Source: Actinoplanes sp. NBRC 103695 (GTDB lineage: Bacteria; Actinomycetota; Actinomycetes; Mycobacteriales; Micromonosporaceae). From it: DNA of 64,000 nucleotides. The notes beneath the pieces are model-generated. The model had not been told where the DNA came from. It saw nothing but the letters and a program-made list of their open reading frames with translations, and did not search any database. The number at the start of each line of letters is the position of its first letter. The stretch's first letter is position 1. The stretch spans positions 450,430 through 514,429 of the forward strand of contig NZ_BSTL01000003.1 in NCBI RefSeq assembly GCF_030269485.1. Direction: 5' to 3'. Shown here piece after piece: positions 16,473 through 24,724 of the stretch. The position numbers and the translations under genes are program-made.

Positions 16473-18149
16473 GTGTCGCTCGCCGAAGACCTGAACGACC
16501 CGGATGACATGACTCGGTTGCTGGCCGTCGGGAGAGCCGCGCGGGACGGTGGGCCCGAGGTCATCGGCAAGCTGCTCGACATGGCACTGCACGACGGTGC
16601 CGAGGTGCAGACCGCGGGTGGCGTGGCCGAGCGCTGGGATGACGTGAGCGACGCCGCGGCGGGCGCCCTGGCAGCCGTGCTCCGCCGGCATCCGCCGGCC
16701 GACCGATGGATCGGCCGGGCCGTCGCCGACCTGGCCGAGAACGACGACCGCGTCGGCCGGCTGCTGCAATTCCTCGGCCCCGGCGCCGAGCCGGTGCGCC
16801 GCGAGCTGGAGACGAGCAGCGAGGAACGGCTCCGTTTGCGGGCGCTGCGGGCGGTCCGTCCCGTCGACCGTCCCGTGGAGCTCAACCGCCGTCTTCTCGC
16901 CGATCCCTCGCCGATGGTCCGGCTCGAGGCGCTGCGCGGAAGTTCCCGGTTCGGTCCGGAGGACGCGCACCGGGCGCTGACCGACGTGAGCGTGGAGGTG
17001 CGGCTGGCCGCGGTGCGGAAGTCGCAGTGGCGGGACACGCCGGCGTTCGTCGCGGCAGCGCGCGTCGAGACGGTACGCGAGGTCCGGGAGCAGTATGTTC
17101 AGGCGCTGGTCGACCGCCCACTGACCGACGATGTGTTCCGGGCGCTCCTGGGATACCTTGCCGACGACGGCTGGGTCGGGCGCATGGCGGCCCGGCGCCT
17201 GCGCCTGATCGACAGCCCCGGGGTCGTTGCGGCGGTCGCCTCCCGGATCCTGGTGGTCGACGACGAGGCGCACCTGTCGACCTTGGCCGAGTTCCCCCAC
17301 CTGCTCGAATACGCGCCCGAACTGTCGGAGCCACTCCAGTGTCTGCACCGCAGCGCGACGGACGCCGCGCTGTTCGGCATTCTGGATCGGCTGCCGCGTT
17401 GGGAGCGGTCCACGTACCCCCTGGAGGATCCGGCGGACGGCCTGGACCCGGTGCAGCAAGCGCGGCTTCTCCGCGCCGTCCTGGGCTGGGCGCACAGCGT
17501 CCTGGAATCGGACAGCGTCGTGGAGTCGGACAGTGCCGTGGAGTCGGACAGTGCCGTGGAGTCGGATGGCCTGGCGGCGTGGCTGGCGGCACCGGACGAC
17601 CACACCGCTGCGGAGTGGATCACCGAGCACGACTGGTTCGGCACCGGGCCGGCCGCCGACCTGCTGCACGCGGCCATCGACGGCGACCTGCGGCGCGCGC
17701 TCGCCGTCGACCTCGGCTCGGATCTGCTGCGCCTGGCCCACCTGTTCACGGCCCGGCAGATCCGCGCCGGTCTCGACCCGCTGCCGCCGAGACCGCTGAG
17801 TCGCCTGTTGACCGAAGGCCCCGACCTGCTGCGCGTGCGCTTTGACAGGGGCCGCACCGTCGTCCTCCGGCTGCACGGATCGGCTGCAGTCGGCCCGCTC
17901 CTCAAGCCGGCGAACGCGTTGCTGCACGTGCCGTGCCCGGATTGCGGCACATCGGCGCGGGTGCAGGGTCCACCCGCGTGGACGTATCGCGACGAGGACC
18001 GGGTGCGCGAGTTCGAGGACGGTTACGCGGCGACACTGATCGGCGCCTGCCCGGCCTGCGGGGCGTCGGTGCGCACGGAGGTGCTGATGTCGGTGACGGA
18101 GGGACGATTCGACGGCCCGCGCGAGGTCAGCTGGGACGCCCGGTCATGA
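16473..18149 (+). CDS. HEAT-like repeat protein with C-terminal zinc ribbon
   Basis: A protein of about 558 residues. The first 330 residues are tandem helical pairs of HEAT type (LLADPSPMVRLEALRGSSRF, LTDVSVEVRLAAVRKSQW), a protein-protein scaffold. A short acidic repeat (VESDSA, four copies) forms a linker at about 343-366. The last ~80 residues contain two CxxC pairs, CPDCG and CPACG, about 40 residues apart, forming a likely zinc ribbon. The function is unknown; it may recognise a nucleic acid or protein. Its stop overlaps the start of the next membrane-protein gene. Confidence 0.75.
   Translation: MSLAEDLNDPDDMTRLLAVGRAARDGGPEVIGKLLDMALHDGAEVQTAGGVAERWDDVSDAAAGALAAVLRRHPPADRWIGRAVADLAENDDRVGRLLQFLGPGAEPVRRELETSSEERLRLRALRAVRPVDRPVELNRRLLADPSPMVRLEALRGSSRFGPEDAHRALTDVSVEVRLAAVRKSQWRDTPAFVAAARVETVREVREQYVQALVDRPLTDDVFRALLGYLADDGWVGRMAARRLRLIDSPGVVAAVASRILVVDDEAHLSTLAEFPHLLEYAPELSEPLQCLHRSATDAALFGILDRLPRWERSTYPLEDPADGLDPVQQARLLRAVLGWAHSVLESDSVVESDSAVESDSAVESDGLAAWLAAPDDHTAAEWITEHDWFGTGPAADLLHAAIDGDLRRALAVDLGSDLLRLAHLFTARQIRAGLDPLPPRPLSRLLTEGPDLLRVRFDRGRTVVLRLHGSAAVGPLLKPANALLHVPCPDCGTSARVQGPPAWTYRDEDRVREFEDGYAATLIGACPACGASVRTEVLMSVTEGRFDGPREVSWDARS
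17499..17570 (+). repeat. Four in-frame 18-bp tandem repeats
   Basis: Four copies of an 18-base unit close to GTCGTGGAGTCGGACAGT encode VLESDS, VVESDS, AVESDS and AVESDG. Copies 2 and 3 differ by little, so the array is young. Being a multiple of three bases, copy number can change without loss of frame, altering linker length. Confidence 0.85.
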
Positions 18150-18586
18150 GGGTGGTCACGGGCATTCTGCTGCTCGCGGTGGGAGCCACGCTCATGGCCG
18201 GCGGGTTCGCATGGCCGGAGGGCCGGATCACGGCGATCGCCGTCGCGGTGCTCACGCTCGCCGCCGGCTTCGCCGTCCTGGCCGCGCGGATCACGCTGTT
18301 CGCGGCGGCCGTCTGGGGTGTCGGGTGGGTCGCGCTGGTCGGCGGCATCGCGGCCGGTGATGGGGTGGCGATGTCGGGCGGCGCGGTCGCGGTGGTGGCG
18401 GGCGCGGTCGCGTTCGCGACCGGCAACTACGTCACCTGGTTCGGGGTGGCCGCGCTGGGCGACGCCCTGGCGCTGGGCGCGATCGCCTGGTGGGCCTGGG
18501 GTACGGGCGAAACCGTCGTCACTGTGGGAGCGGCCGCCGGGGCCGTCGCGTCGGCAGCGTACGGCGCGGTGAGCTTGCGCTCATGA
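18146..18586 (+). CDS. Small five-helix membrane protein
   Basis: A 146-residue protein made almost wholly of five or six hydrophobic helices rich in Ala, Gly and Val, with no motif I recognise. The ATG overlaps the stop of the HEAT-like gene (ATGA), so the two are one operon; it may anchor that protein at the membrane. This is inference from position only. Confidence 0.7.
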   Translation: MRVVTGILLLAVGATLMAGGFAWPEGRITAIAVAVLTLAAGFAVLAARITLFAAAVWGVGWVALVGGIAAGDGVAMSGGAVAVVAGAVAFATGNYVTWFGVAALGDALALGAIAWWAWGTGETVVTVGAAAGAVASAAYGAVSLRS

Positions 18587-18600
18587 CCCTCCTGGTCGTG

Positions 18601-18761
18601 TCAGCCGGCGTGGGCCTGACCGAGCAGGGCGCGAAGTCCGAGCAGGTTCTGCTCGCGCAAGGCTGAGACGAGCGCTTCGAGGAATCCGGCCGGGCGTGAC
18701 GGTGTCGCGCGTGCCATCGGCGCAGCGCGGAGCCCCGGTTGACCTCGAGGGCCGGGACGGA
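18601..18761 (-). other. Unassigned protein-like tail at the catabolic island edge
   Basis: On the minus strand this stretch encodes a plausible C-terminal tail, ending GFLEALVSALREQNLLGLRA and a further eight residues before a stop at 18601. It has no start of its own outside the SDR gene. It could be the remnant of a gene cut when the island arrived. I cannot assign a family. Confidence 0.25.
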
Positions 18762-19517
18762 TCACGCGTCGTTGCGCGGCGCGTCGACGTGGGTGACGAG
18801 GTTGATGCCGCCGTCGACGTGGATCACCTCCCCGGTGACGAAGGGGACCTTGACGAGCGCCAGGACCATCGCTGCGACGTCGGATGGTTGCCCGAGCCGG
18901 CCCAGCGGTGTCATTGCCGCGGTGCGCGCCGCCCGCGTGGCAAGGCTGTCCGAGATCAGCCGGGTCTCGATCGGCCCCGGGGCGACAGCGTTCACCCGGA
19001 CGTCTGGACCCACGGCCTTGGCCATCAGTCTCGTCAGGTGGTCGAGCGCGGCCTTGCTGACGGAGTAGGGGATCGAGCTGCCGAGGGGGCGCGAGCCGCC
19101 CACCGAGGTGATGTTGATGATCTGGCCGCCGGACTCCATGACCTTCACCGCGGCGACGGAGACCTGCCACGTCCCGACGACGTTGACGCCGAGGATCCGG
19201 TGCCAGTCGTCAGCGGTGACCGCATCCAGGTCGGCGTGGGGGACGGGTCGCGACACCCCGGCGTTGTTCACCAGCAGGTCGAGCCGGCCGTGCCGCTCCA
19301 CGGCCGTCTCCACCAGGCGCACGGCGCCGGAGGGATCGGCGATGTCGGCCTGGACGTAGCTCGCCCCCGGGAGCTCGGCCGCCAGCCGTTCACCGGCGTC
19401 GACCGAGGTGGCCGAGTTCACCACGACGGTGAAGCCGTCGGCCGCGAGCGCGCGGGCGATCCCTTCTCCGATCCCGGAGCTCGAGCCCGTCACGACGGCG
19501 ACACGTGGCGCGCTCAC
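18762..19517 (-). CDS. SDR-family oxidoreductase
   Basis: A 251-residue NAD(P)-dependent short-chain dehydrogenase. The Rossmann motif TGSSSGIGEG is near residue 10, NNAG near 88, and the catalytic S...YxxxK is in ITSVGG...IPYSVSKAA. It ends in the usual VTGEVIHVDGGI. Classical SDRs oxidise or reduce a hydroxyl/keto group. It is the last gene of the minus-strand half of the catabolic island and overlaps the aldolase by four bases, so it probably handles an alcohol or keto intermediate next to the aldolase step. Confidence 0.92.
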   Translation of the reverse strand: MSAPRVAVVTGSSSGIGEGIARALAADGFTVVVNSATSVDAGERLAAELPGASYVQADIADPSGAVRLVETAVERHGRLDLLVNNAGVSRPVPHADLDAVTADDWHRILGVNVVGTWQVSVAAVKVMESGGQIINITSVGGSRPLGSSIPYSVSKAALDHLTRLMAKAVGPDVRVNAVAPGPIETRLISDSLATRAARTAAMTPLGRLGQPSDVAAMVLALVKVPFVTGEVIHVDGGINLVTHVDAPRNDA

Positions 19518-20284
19518 CGGGCGACTCGCTCGGCGACGGGCGTTTTCAGCGCGTTCACGATCGCCCGGCCTCCGCCGGCGAGGATCGAGGTGTCGTTGCT
19601 GACTACCACGTAGTCGTAGCCCCGGGCCAGCGCGGCCCGGCCCTGGTCGCTCGTGGCGGACGCGGTCCCGATGGGAACACCTGCCGCGGCGGCAGCCGCC
19701 AGCGCGGAGGTGACGAGCCGGTCCATGTCATCGCTCCCCGCCGCGACGCCCATCGACATGGAGAGGTCGGCCGGCCCGACGAACGCGGCACCGATGCCGT
19801 CGAGGGCCAGGATCTCCCTCGCGTTCCTGATCGCCACCTCGCTTTCGAGCTGGACGACGCACAGAGCCTGCTCGTTGCCGTACTCGAGGTAGTCCGCCCG
19901 CGGCAGCAGCCCCCAGCGGCCGGCTCGGCTGGTGCCGCCGGACCCGCGGTCGCCGCGCGGCGGGAAGCAGGTGGCCCGTACGACCGCCCGGGCCTGCTCG
20001 ACCGTGTCGACGTGCGGCACGACCACACCGGCCGCGCCTGCGTCCAGGACCCGTTGGATCACGCTGAGACCGTGGTCAGGCACCCTCACGAGCGGGTGCA
20101 CCCCGAGGGCGAGGGCCATCGCGATCTGGGTCGAGGCGGCGCCCAGGTCCAGTGTCGTGTGCTCGAGGTCGATGACCACGAAGTCGAAGCCCGCGTAGGC
20201 CATGATCTCGACACTCTCGGGGCTGGAGAGCTTGATCCAGGTCCCGAGCGTGCCGCCGTTGATCCCGTCGCGTACCCGTGCCAT
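19514..20284 (-). CDS. HpcH/HpaI-family aldolase
   Basis: A 256-residue class II metal-dependent aldolase of the HpcH/HpaI type, which cleaves 4-hydroxy-2-oxo acids to pyruvate (or a related 2-oxo acid) and an aldehyde. Recognisable are LGTWIKLSSPES, FDFVVIDLEHTT with its metal-site context, VVPHVDTVEQARAVV, VQLESEVAIRNA with the metal-binding Glu, and AAFVGPADLSMSMG. The ATG lies three bases after the permease stop. The aldehyde product would be a natural substrate for the aldehyde dehydrogenase on the other arm of the island. Confidence 0.92.
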   Translation of the reverse strand: MARVRDGINGGTLGTWIKLSSPESVEIMAYAGFDFVVIDLEHTTLDLGAASTQIAMALALGVHPLVRVPDHGLSVIQRVLDAGAAGVVVPHVDTVEQARAVVRATCFPPRGDRGSGGTSRAGRWGLLPRADYLEYGNEQALCVVQLESEVAIRNAREILALDGIGAAFVGPADLSMSMGVAAGSDDMDRLVTSALAAAAAAGVPIGTASATSDQGRAALARGYDYVVVSNDTSILAGGGRAIVNALKTPVAERVAR

Positions 20285-20287
20285 GGC

Positions 20288-21124
20288 TCAGACCTCGCCG
20301 GCGGTGTCGGTGGGGGTGGCGGTCCAGAAGACCAGCCACTTGCCGAGCTGTACGACGGCAGCGTGCAGTGCGATGCCGATGGCCGACAGCACGACGATCA
20401 CCGCGAAGGTCCGGGCCACGTCCAAGGTGAAGTTGCTCGCCTGGATGAGGTAGCCCAGACCTTCGGAACTGCCCACGAACTCCGCGACCACGGCGCCGGT
20501 CACGGACAGGATGACGGCGACCTCCAGTCCCGCGAAGATGTGCGGAAGCGCCGACGGGATCTGCAGGTGCCGCATGACCTGCATCCGGGACGCGCCGAAG
20601 GACCGGAGCATCTCGACCTGCTCGTAGGCGGCGGACCGGAATCCCAGGATGGCGTTGATGAGGAGGGGGAAGAACGCGATCAGGGCCACGGTCAGCACCT
20701 TCGAGCTGATCCCGATGCCGAACCAGACGATCAGCAGAGGCGCCATGGCGACCTTGGGGATGGTCTGGGTCAGGATGAGCAGCGGGAAGAGCACGCGCTC
20801 CACCGCTCGGAACTGGGTGATGAGCACCGCGGCGACCAGTGCCGAGCCGACCGCGATGCCGAACCCGACCAGGATCTCCTTCAGGGTGACGACCGAGTGG
20901 GTCAGCAGGCTGCCGTCCTGGAAGCCGTCGACCAGGGAGCCGGCGACGGCCGTGGGCGCGGGGACGAGGATGTTGGAAATGTCGAACATCGTCACGACGA
21001 CCTGCCAGACCACCAACAGCCCGATGAACACCAGCACGCTGTAGGTGATCTCCGGTACTCGTCGGCGCCGGCCTCGGACCAAGGTGTCGGAGTTCGCAGG
21101 CGCTTCCAGCGTCTGGGTGGACAT
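20288..21124 (-). CDS. ABC importer permease, NitT/TauT (SsuC-like)
   Basis: A 278-residue inner-membrane permease of the nitrate/taurine/sulfonate class, with about six helices and the EAA loop in YEQVEMLRSFGASRMQVMRHLQIP, which contacts the ATPase. The start ATG 21124 has an excellent AGGAGG four bases upstream; longer in-frame extension into the ATPase gene is spurious. It forms an importer with the ATPase at 21133 and the solute-binding lipoprotein at 24725, which is on the opposite strand. Confidence 0.93.
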   Translation of the reverse strand: MSTQTLEAPANSDTLVRGRRRRVPEITYSVLVFIGLLVVWQVVVTMFDISNILVPAPTAVAGSLVDGFQDGSLLTHSVVTLKEILVGFGIAVGSALVAAVLITQFRAVERVLFPLLILTQTIPKVAMAPLLIVWFGIGISSKVLTVALIAFFPLLINAILGFRSAAYEQVEMLRSFGASRMQVMRHLQIPSALPHIFAGLEVAVILSVTGAVVAEFVGSSEGLGYLIQASNFTLDVARTFAVIVVLSAIGIALHAAVVQLGKWLVFWTATPTDTAGEV

Positions 21125-21132
21125 CAGACCTC

Positions 21133-21930
21133 CTAGTGGGCGCTGTGCTCGGAGTCGAGCAGCTTGCGGATCTTCAGGACGATCTCGCCGAACTCGGGCG
21201 TGTTGATGTTCTCGAGCCGCCGCGGTCGAGGGAGCGCGACCTCGACGACGTCCGCCAACCGGCCGGGTCGCGGTGTCATGACCACGACGCGGTCGGCGAG
21301 GAGCACCGCCTCGGGGATGCTGTGCGTCACGAACAGCACGGTCTTGCGGTCCTGGTCCCAGATCTTCAGCAGGTCCAGTCCCATCTGGTCGCGGGTCATC
21401 GCGTCGAGGGCGCCGAACGGCTCGTCCATGAGCAGGATGCGCGGGTCGTGCATCAGGGCGCGGCCGATCCCGACCCGCTGCTGCATCCCGCCGGACAGCT
21501 CGTTGGGGTACCGGTCGCCGAACTCCTCCAGGCCGAGCATCACCAGCAGCTCGTCGGCCTTCGCGTGGGTCGCGGCGTCCCGGGCGTGGTGAAGGTCCGG
21601 CGACGTCAGCAGGTTCTTCCGCACGGTGCGCCATGGCAGCAGCAGTGGCTGCTGGAAGACCATCCCGAGCTGGTTGCGGTGGGTGTCATCGGACGGCCCG
21701 AAGGTGACCTGTCCGGAGGTCTGGCGGGACAGACCCATGATGATCCGCAGCAGCGTGCTCTTGCCGCAGCCGCTGGGGCCGACGATGGAGATGAACTCAC
21801 CGGCTCGGACGCTGAGGGATACGTCGTCGAGGGCCTGGACGGTGCCGCCGGACTTCGTCGGGTAGAGCATGGACAGCGAGTCCAGGCGGATCACACAGTC
21901 GGTGTCGGTGCTGGTCGGCATGTCGGTCAT
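21133..21930 (-). CDS. ABC importer ATP-binding protein, NitT/TauT (SsuB-like)
   Basis: A 265-residue ATPase with Walker A GPSGCGKSTLL, Q-loop QQPLLLPW, signature LSGGMQQRVGIGRAL and Walker B ILLMDEPFGALDA. All are intact. It energises uptake of the island's unknown substrate. It sits 13 bases after the IclR gene and eight bases before the permease. Confidence 0.94.
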   Translation of the reverse strand: MTDMPTSTDTDCVIRLDSLSMLYPTKSGGTVQALDDVSLSVRAGEFISIVGPSGCGKSTLLRIIMGLSRQTSGQVTFGPSDDTHRNQLGMVFQQPLLLPWRTVRKNLLTSPDLHHARDAATHAKADELLVMLGLEEFGDRYPNELSGGMQQRVGIGRALMHDPRILLMDEPFGALDAMTRDQMGLDLLKIWDQDRKTVLFVTHSIPEAVLLADRVVVMTPRPGRLADVVEVALPRPRRLENINTPEFGEIVLKIRKLLDSEHSAH

Positions 21931-21943
21931 TCCTCACCTGCAA

Positions 21944-22723
21944 TCAGTCGGTCGCCTCGGGCCACGTGCCGCCCATCTCCTTGGTCAGTCGCTTGCAGGC
22001 GGACTTCAGCGCCATGGCCTCCCGGGAGTCCAGCGCCTCCGGCAGCATCCGCTCGGTGCCGACGGCCGCGATCGTGGCGCAGATCCCGGTCGCCGCGAAC
22101 ACCGGCGCCGCGAGGACGCAGATGCCGCGGTGGTTGACGTTGCTGCTCATGCCGGCCTGTCGGATGGCCTCGATACGACTGCGAGTCTCGGTGCGCTGGG
22201 GCTCGGGGAGGCTGCCGGTGAGCCGGTCGGCGTGGAACTGGTCGGGAAGGAAGGCCAGGAAGACCTTGGCCTGCGAGGAGTTCAGGGCGAGCTGCGAGCC
22301 CACGCGCACCGTCACCAGGGTGGCATGGTCGGCCTCCTCCACCAGCGAGACGACCGGGCCGGAGGCGCCCCACAGCGACAGCACGATGCTGACCTTGATC
22401 TCGAGCGCGAGCTCGCGCAGGTAGGCCGGCGCCATCTGCATGATGCGCTGCTGTCCCAGCATGAAGCTGCCGAGCTGCAGGATCGATCGTCCGGGACGGA
22501 CGAGTGCGGAGTCCTCCACGCGCTCGAGCAGGCCGGCGCTGATCATCGAGCTGAAGTAGCGATGCACCGTGGTCCGCTTCAGACCGAGCCGGCGGGTGGC
22601 CTCCGCGACGGAGAGCTCCGGAGTCTCCGGACCGAACAGTCCGAGGATCTGCGCGGTCCGGTTCACCGCCTGGATGTCCTGCTCGCGAGCAGCCACCTGC
22701 TTGTCGACCTGGCCCTCCGCCAT
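21944..22723 (-). CDS. IclR-family transcriptional regulator
   Basis: A 259-residue regulator with an N-terminal winged helix-turn-helix (LSVAEATRRLGLKRTTVHRYFSSM begins around residue 37) and a C-terminal effector domain. The effector domain includes NVNHRGICVLAAPVF, the segment where IclR proteins bind small ligands. It is first in the minus-strand half and faces the plus-strand half across a ~200-base gap, so it very likely controls both arms in response to the substrate or an early intermediate. Confidence 0.93.
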   Translation of the reverse strand: MAEGQVDKQVAAREQDIQAVNRTAQILGLFGPETPELSVAEATRRLGLKRTTVHRYFSSMISAGLLERVEDSALVRPGRSILQLGSFMLGQQRIMQMAPAYLRELALEIKVSIVLSLWGASGPVVSLVEEADHATLVTVRVGSQLALNSSQAKVFLAFLPDQFHADRLTGSLPEPQRTETRSRIEAIRQAGMSSNVNHRGICVLAAPVFAATGICATIAAVGTERMLPEALDSREAMALKSACKRLTKEMGGTWPEATD

Positions 22724-22827
22724 TGGCTCTCACCCGTCCCGTTGGTTGTCCACAAAGCGTGCATGTAGTTCGCAGTACGGACGGAGGGTAAGCACCACGT
22801 ACATCTCACTGCAAGGTTTTCCTGCGG

Positions 22828-22864
22828 GTTTCGTGGAAGCGCCATCCGAAACACTCCCTTGACA
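22828..22864 (+). promoter_or_regulatory. Candidate IclR operator next to a -35 element
   Basis: GTTTCG (22828-22833) and CGAAAC (22847-22852) form perfect inverted arms, centres about two helical turns apart. They lie just before TTGACA (22859-22864), a consensus -35. A matching -10 is weak (TCAGTC at 22882). The location in the divergent gap between the IclR gene and the plus-strand operon fits an operator. Proof is lacking. Confidence 0.4.
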
Positions 22865-22921
22865 GACCGGATAGCGAACTCTCAGTCTGTGATGCGAACA
22901 GCGTCGACGCCGGGAGAATTC

Positions 22922-23812
22922 ATGACTGACACGCCCGCCATCATCAAGCTGCTGAACGGCTGCGTTGACCTGCACTGCCATTCCGGCCCGAACCCGTTCC
23001 CCCGGCGCATCGACCATGCCGAGGCCGGCAAGGACGGCGAGCGGCTCGGCATGCGGGGCGTGCTGGTGAAATCCCACCACCACAACACCGTGATGGACCT
23101 GCTCGCGATGAGCGACCGGCTGGCGAAGATCAGCACCCCGGTCTTCGGCGGGGTAACCCTGAACAGCATGGTCGGCGGCATCAACCCGCAAGCGGTGGCC
23201 ATGTCACTGCGCATGGGGGGCAGGGCCGTGTGGTTTCCGACGTTCTCGGCCGGTCGGCACATCGACTGCCATCCGGAGGGCGTCGGTTTCCCCACGGCGA
23301 GCGTCGAGGTGCCGTCGTCCCGGGTCGACATCCACCAGGAGGACGGTGAGCTCATCCCTCAGGTCCACGAGGTGCTCGACCTGGTGAAGGAGAGCGGCGC
23401 GATGGTGACCGGCGGTCACATGGAGACCGAGTCGATCACCCAGCTGTTCGCCGCGGCCAAGGACAAGGGTGTCACCCGGATGCTGCTCAACCATCCCGAC
23501 TACGTCATCGGCGCGGACGAGGCGAAGTGCCGTGAGCTCGTCGGCTACGGAGCGTTCATCGAGCACGAGACCGGCTTCTACGACCCCGAGGGGACCAAGA
23601 AGTGGGACCCGCAGATCCTTCTGGACTGGATCGAGAAGATCGGCCCGGAGCACACCGTGATCGCCTCCGACCTCGGTCAGAAGGATCGGCCGCTGCCGGT
23701 GGACTCCTACATCCGCGTCGCGACCGCGCTGTTGGACCTCGGCCTGGACGAGAGGTCGCTGCGGCAGATCTTCTGCGACAACCCGGCCTTCCTGCTCGGC
23801 CTGGACGACTGA
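22922..23812 (+). CDS. DUF6282 amidohydrolase-like metal hydrolase
   Basis: A 296-residue protein of the metal-dependent hydrolase (amidohydrolase-like) group. Probable metal ligands are in VDLHCHSGP near the N-terminus, VKSHHHNT, GGHMETES, LLNHPDYV and IASDLGQK, the order expected for a TIM-barrel hydrolase. I assign DUF6282 by motif resemblance. ATG 22922 has GGGAG five bases upstream; an earlier TTG overlaps the -35 and is rejected. As the first gene of the plus-strand operon it is a candidate for the first hydrolytic step on the imported substrate. Which bond it cleaves is unknown. Confidence 0.8.
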   Translation: MTDTPAIIKLLNGCVDLHCHSGPNPFPRRIDHAEAGKDGERLGMRGVLVKSHHHNTVMDLLAMSDRLAKISTPVFGGVTLNSMVGGINPQAVAMSLRMGGRAVWFPTFSAGRHIDCHPEGVGFPTASVEVPSSRVDIHQEDGELIPQVHEVLDLVKESGAMVTGGHMETESITQLFAAAKDKGVTRMLLNHPDYVIGADEAKCRELVGYGAFIEHETGFYDPEGTKKWDPQILLDWIEKIGPEHTVIASDLGQKDRPLPVDSYIRVATALLDLGLDERSLRQIFCDNPAFLLGLDD

Positions 23813-23848
23813 ACCTTCCATCTTGCCGCTGACCCGAAAGGACAGGCG

Positions 23849-24712
23849 ATGACCACCCTGGCCACCCCGCCCGACGTGGAGTTCTCCGACCTCGGTGCGG
23901 GCGATCCCGACGAGACGACCCCTGGCGGATCGTCGACGTGGTACTTCCGCGGACACAACTTCGTGCTCGCCCACACGACGCTGGTCGCCGGCGATGTGCT
24001 GGAGCGGGATGATCAGCCGGACGAGTACGTCGTGATCCTCCCCTACGAGCAGTGCAGCGTCGAGGTCCGTGCGTCGGGGGAGGTCGCGCCGGTTTCGGGC
24101 AAGGCGGTGGTGATGGTCCCGCCGGGCAGCAGTGCGATCGTCGGCGCCGGCGACTGCACCGTCGTGCGGCTGTTCAGCTCCCGGTCCACCGACCTGCTGG
24201 ACAAGGCGCGCAACCGGGATTCGTACGCGGAGCCGCACCCGAATGTCAGGCCGTTCGAGCCGTGGCCGGACCCGCCGGAGGGTTACCGCATCCGGCCCTA
24301 CCGGCTGGCCGACCTGGAGGTGACGCAGGACGCCGTCCGGCCGGGCCAGATCGTGCGGTGCAGCACCTTCATGGTCAACTTCCTGGCGCCCCGGATCGGT
24401 CCGCGTGATCCCGACAGCCTCTCGCCGCACGACCACGACGACTTCGAGCAGTGCTCGCTAGCCGTGGAGGGGGAGTACGTCCACCACCTGCGTACCCCTT
24501 GGTCGAAGCGTCGCAGCGAGTGGCGCGAGGACCGGCATCTGCGGTGCGGCAGTCCTTCCGTGGCCGTGATCCCTCCGCCCATGATCCACACCAGCGAGGC
24601 CGTGGGCTCGGGGACCAACCAACTGATCGACATCTTCTGTCCGCCGCGTCTGGACTTCTCCCGAACGCCGGGCCGAGTGCTCAACGAAGACACCTACCCG
24701 CTCCCGTTATAG
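23849..24712 (+). CDS. Bicupin-fold protein
   Basis: A 287-residue protein that looks like two cupin barrels. The second barrel carries the metal motif PHDHDDFEQCSLAVEGEYVHH and a later IHTSE; the first barrel (VLERDDQPDEYVVILP) has lost most ligands. Bicupins with one active barrel act as dioxygenases, isomerases or decarboxylases in catabolism. AAAGGA precedes the ATG. It follows the hydrolase by 36 bases and precedes the solute-binding protein, so a ring-opening or isomerisation role is possible but unproven. Confidence 0.75.
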   Translation: MTTLATPPDVEFSDLGAGDPDETTPGGSSTWYFRGHNFVLAHTTLVAGDVLERDDQPDEYVVILPYEQCSVEVRASGEVAPVSGKAVVMVPPGSSAIVGAGDCTVVRLFSSRSTDLLDKARNRDSYAEPHPNVRPFEPWPDPPEGYRIRPYRLADLEVTQDAVRPGQIVRCSTFMVNFLAPRIGPRDPDSLSPHDHDDFEQCSLAVEGEYVHHLRTPWSKRRSEWREDRHLRCGSPSVAVIPPPMIHTSEAVGSGTNQLIDIFCPPRLDFSRTPGRVLNEDTYPLPL

Positions 24713-24724
24713 GAGGGTTCCATT

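Noticed and set aside
18601..19170. A 189-codon minus-strand frame overlapping the SDR gene
   Set aside because: Most of it is a shadow of the SDR gene; only its last ~50 codons fall outside and are reported separately as an unassigned tail.
19505..21136. A 543-codon plus-strand frame over the aldolase and permease
   Set aside because: Its His/Asp/Gln/Arg-rich sequence lacks any fold pattern, and the minus strand encodes intact enzymes with good ribosome sites.
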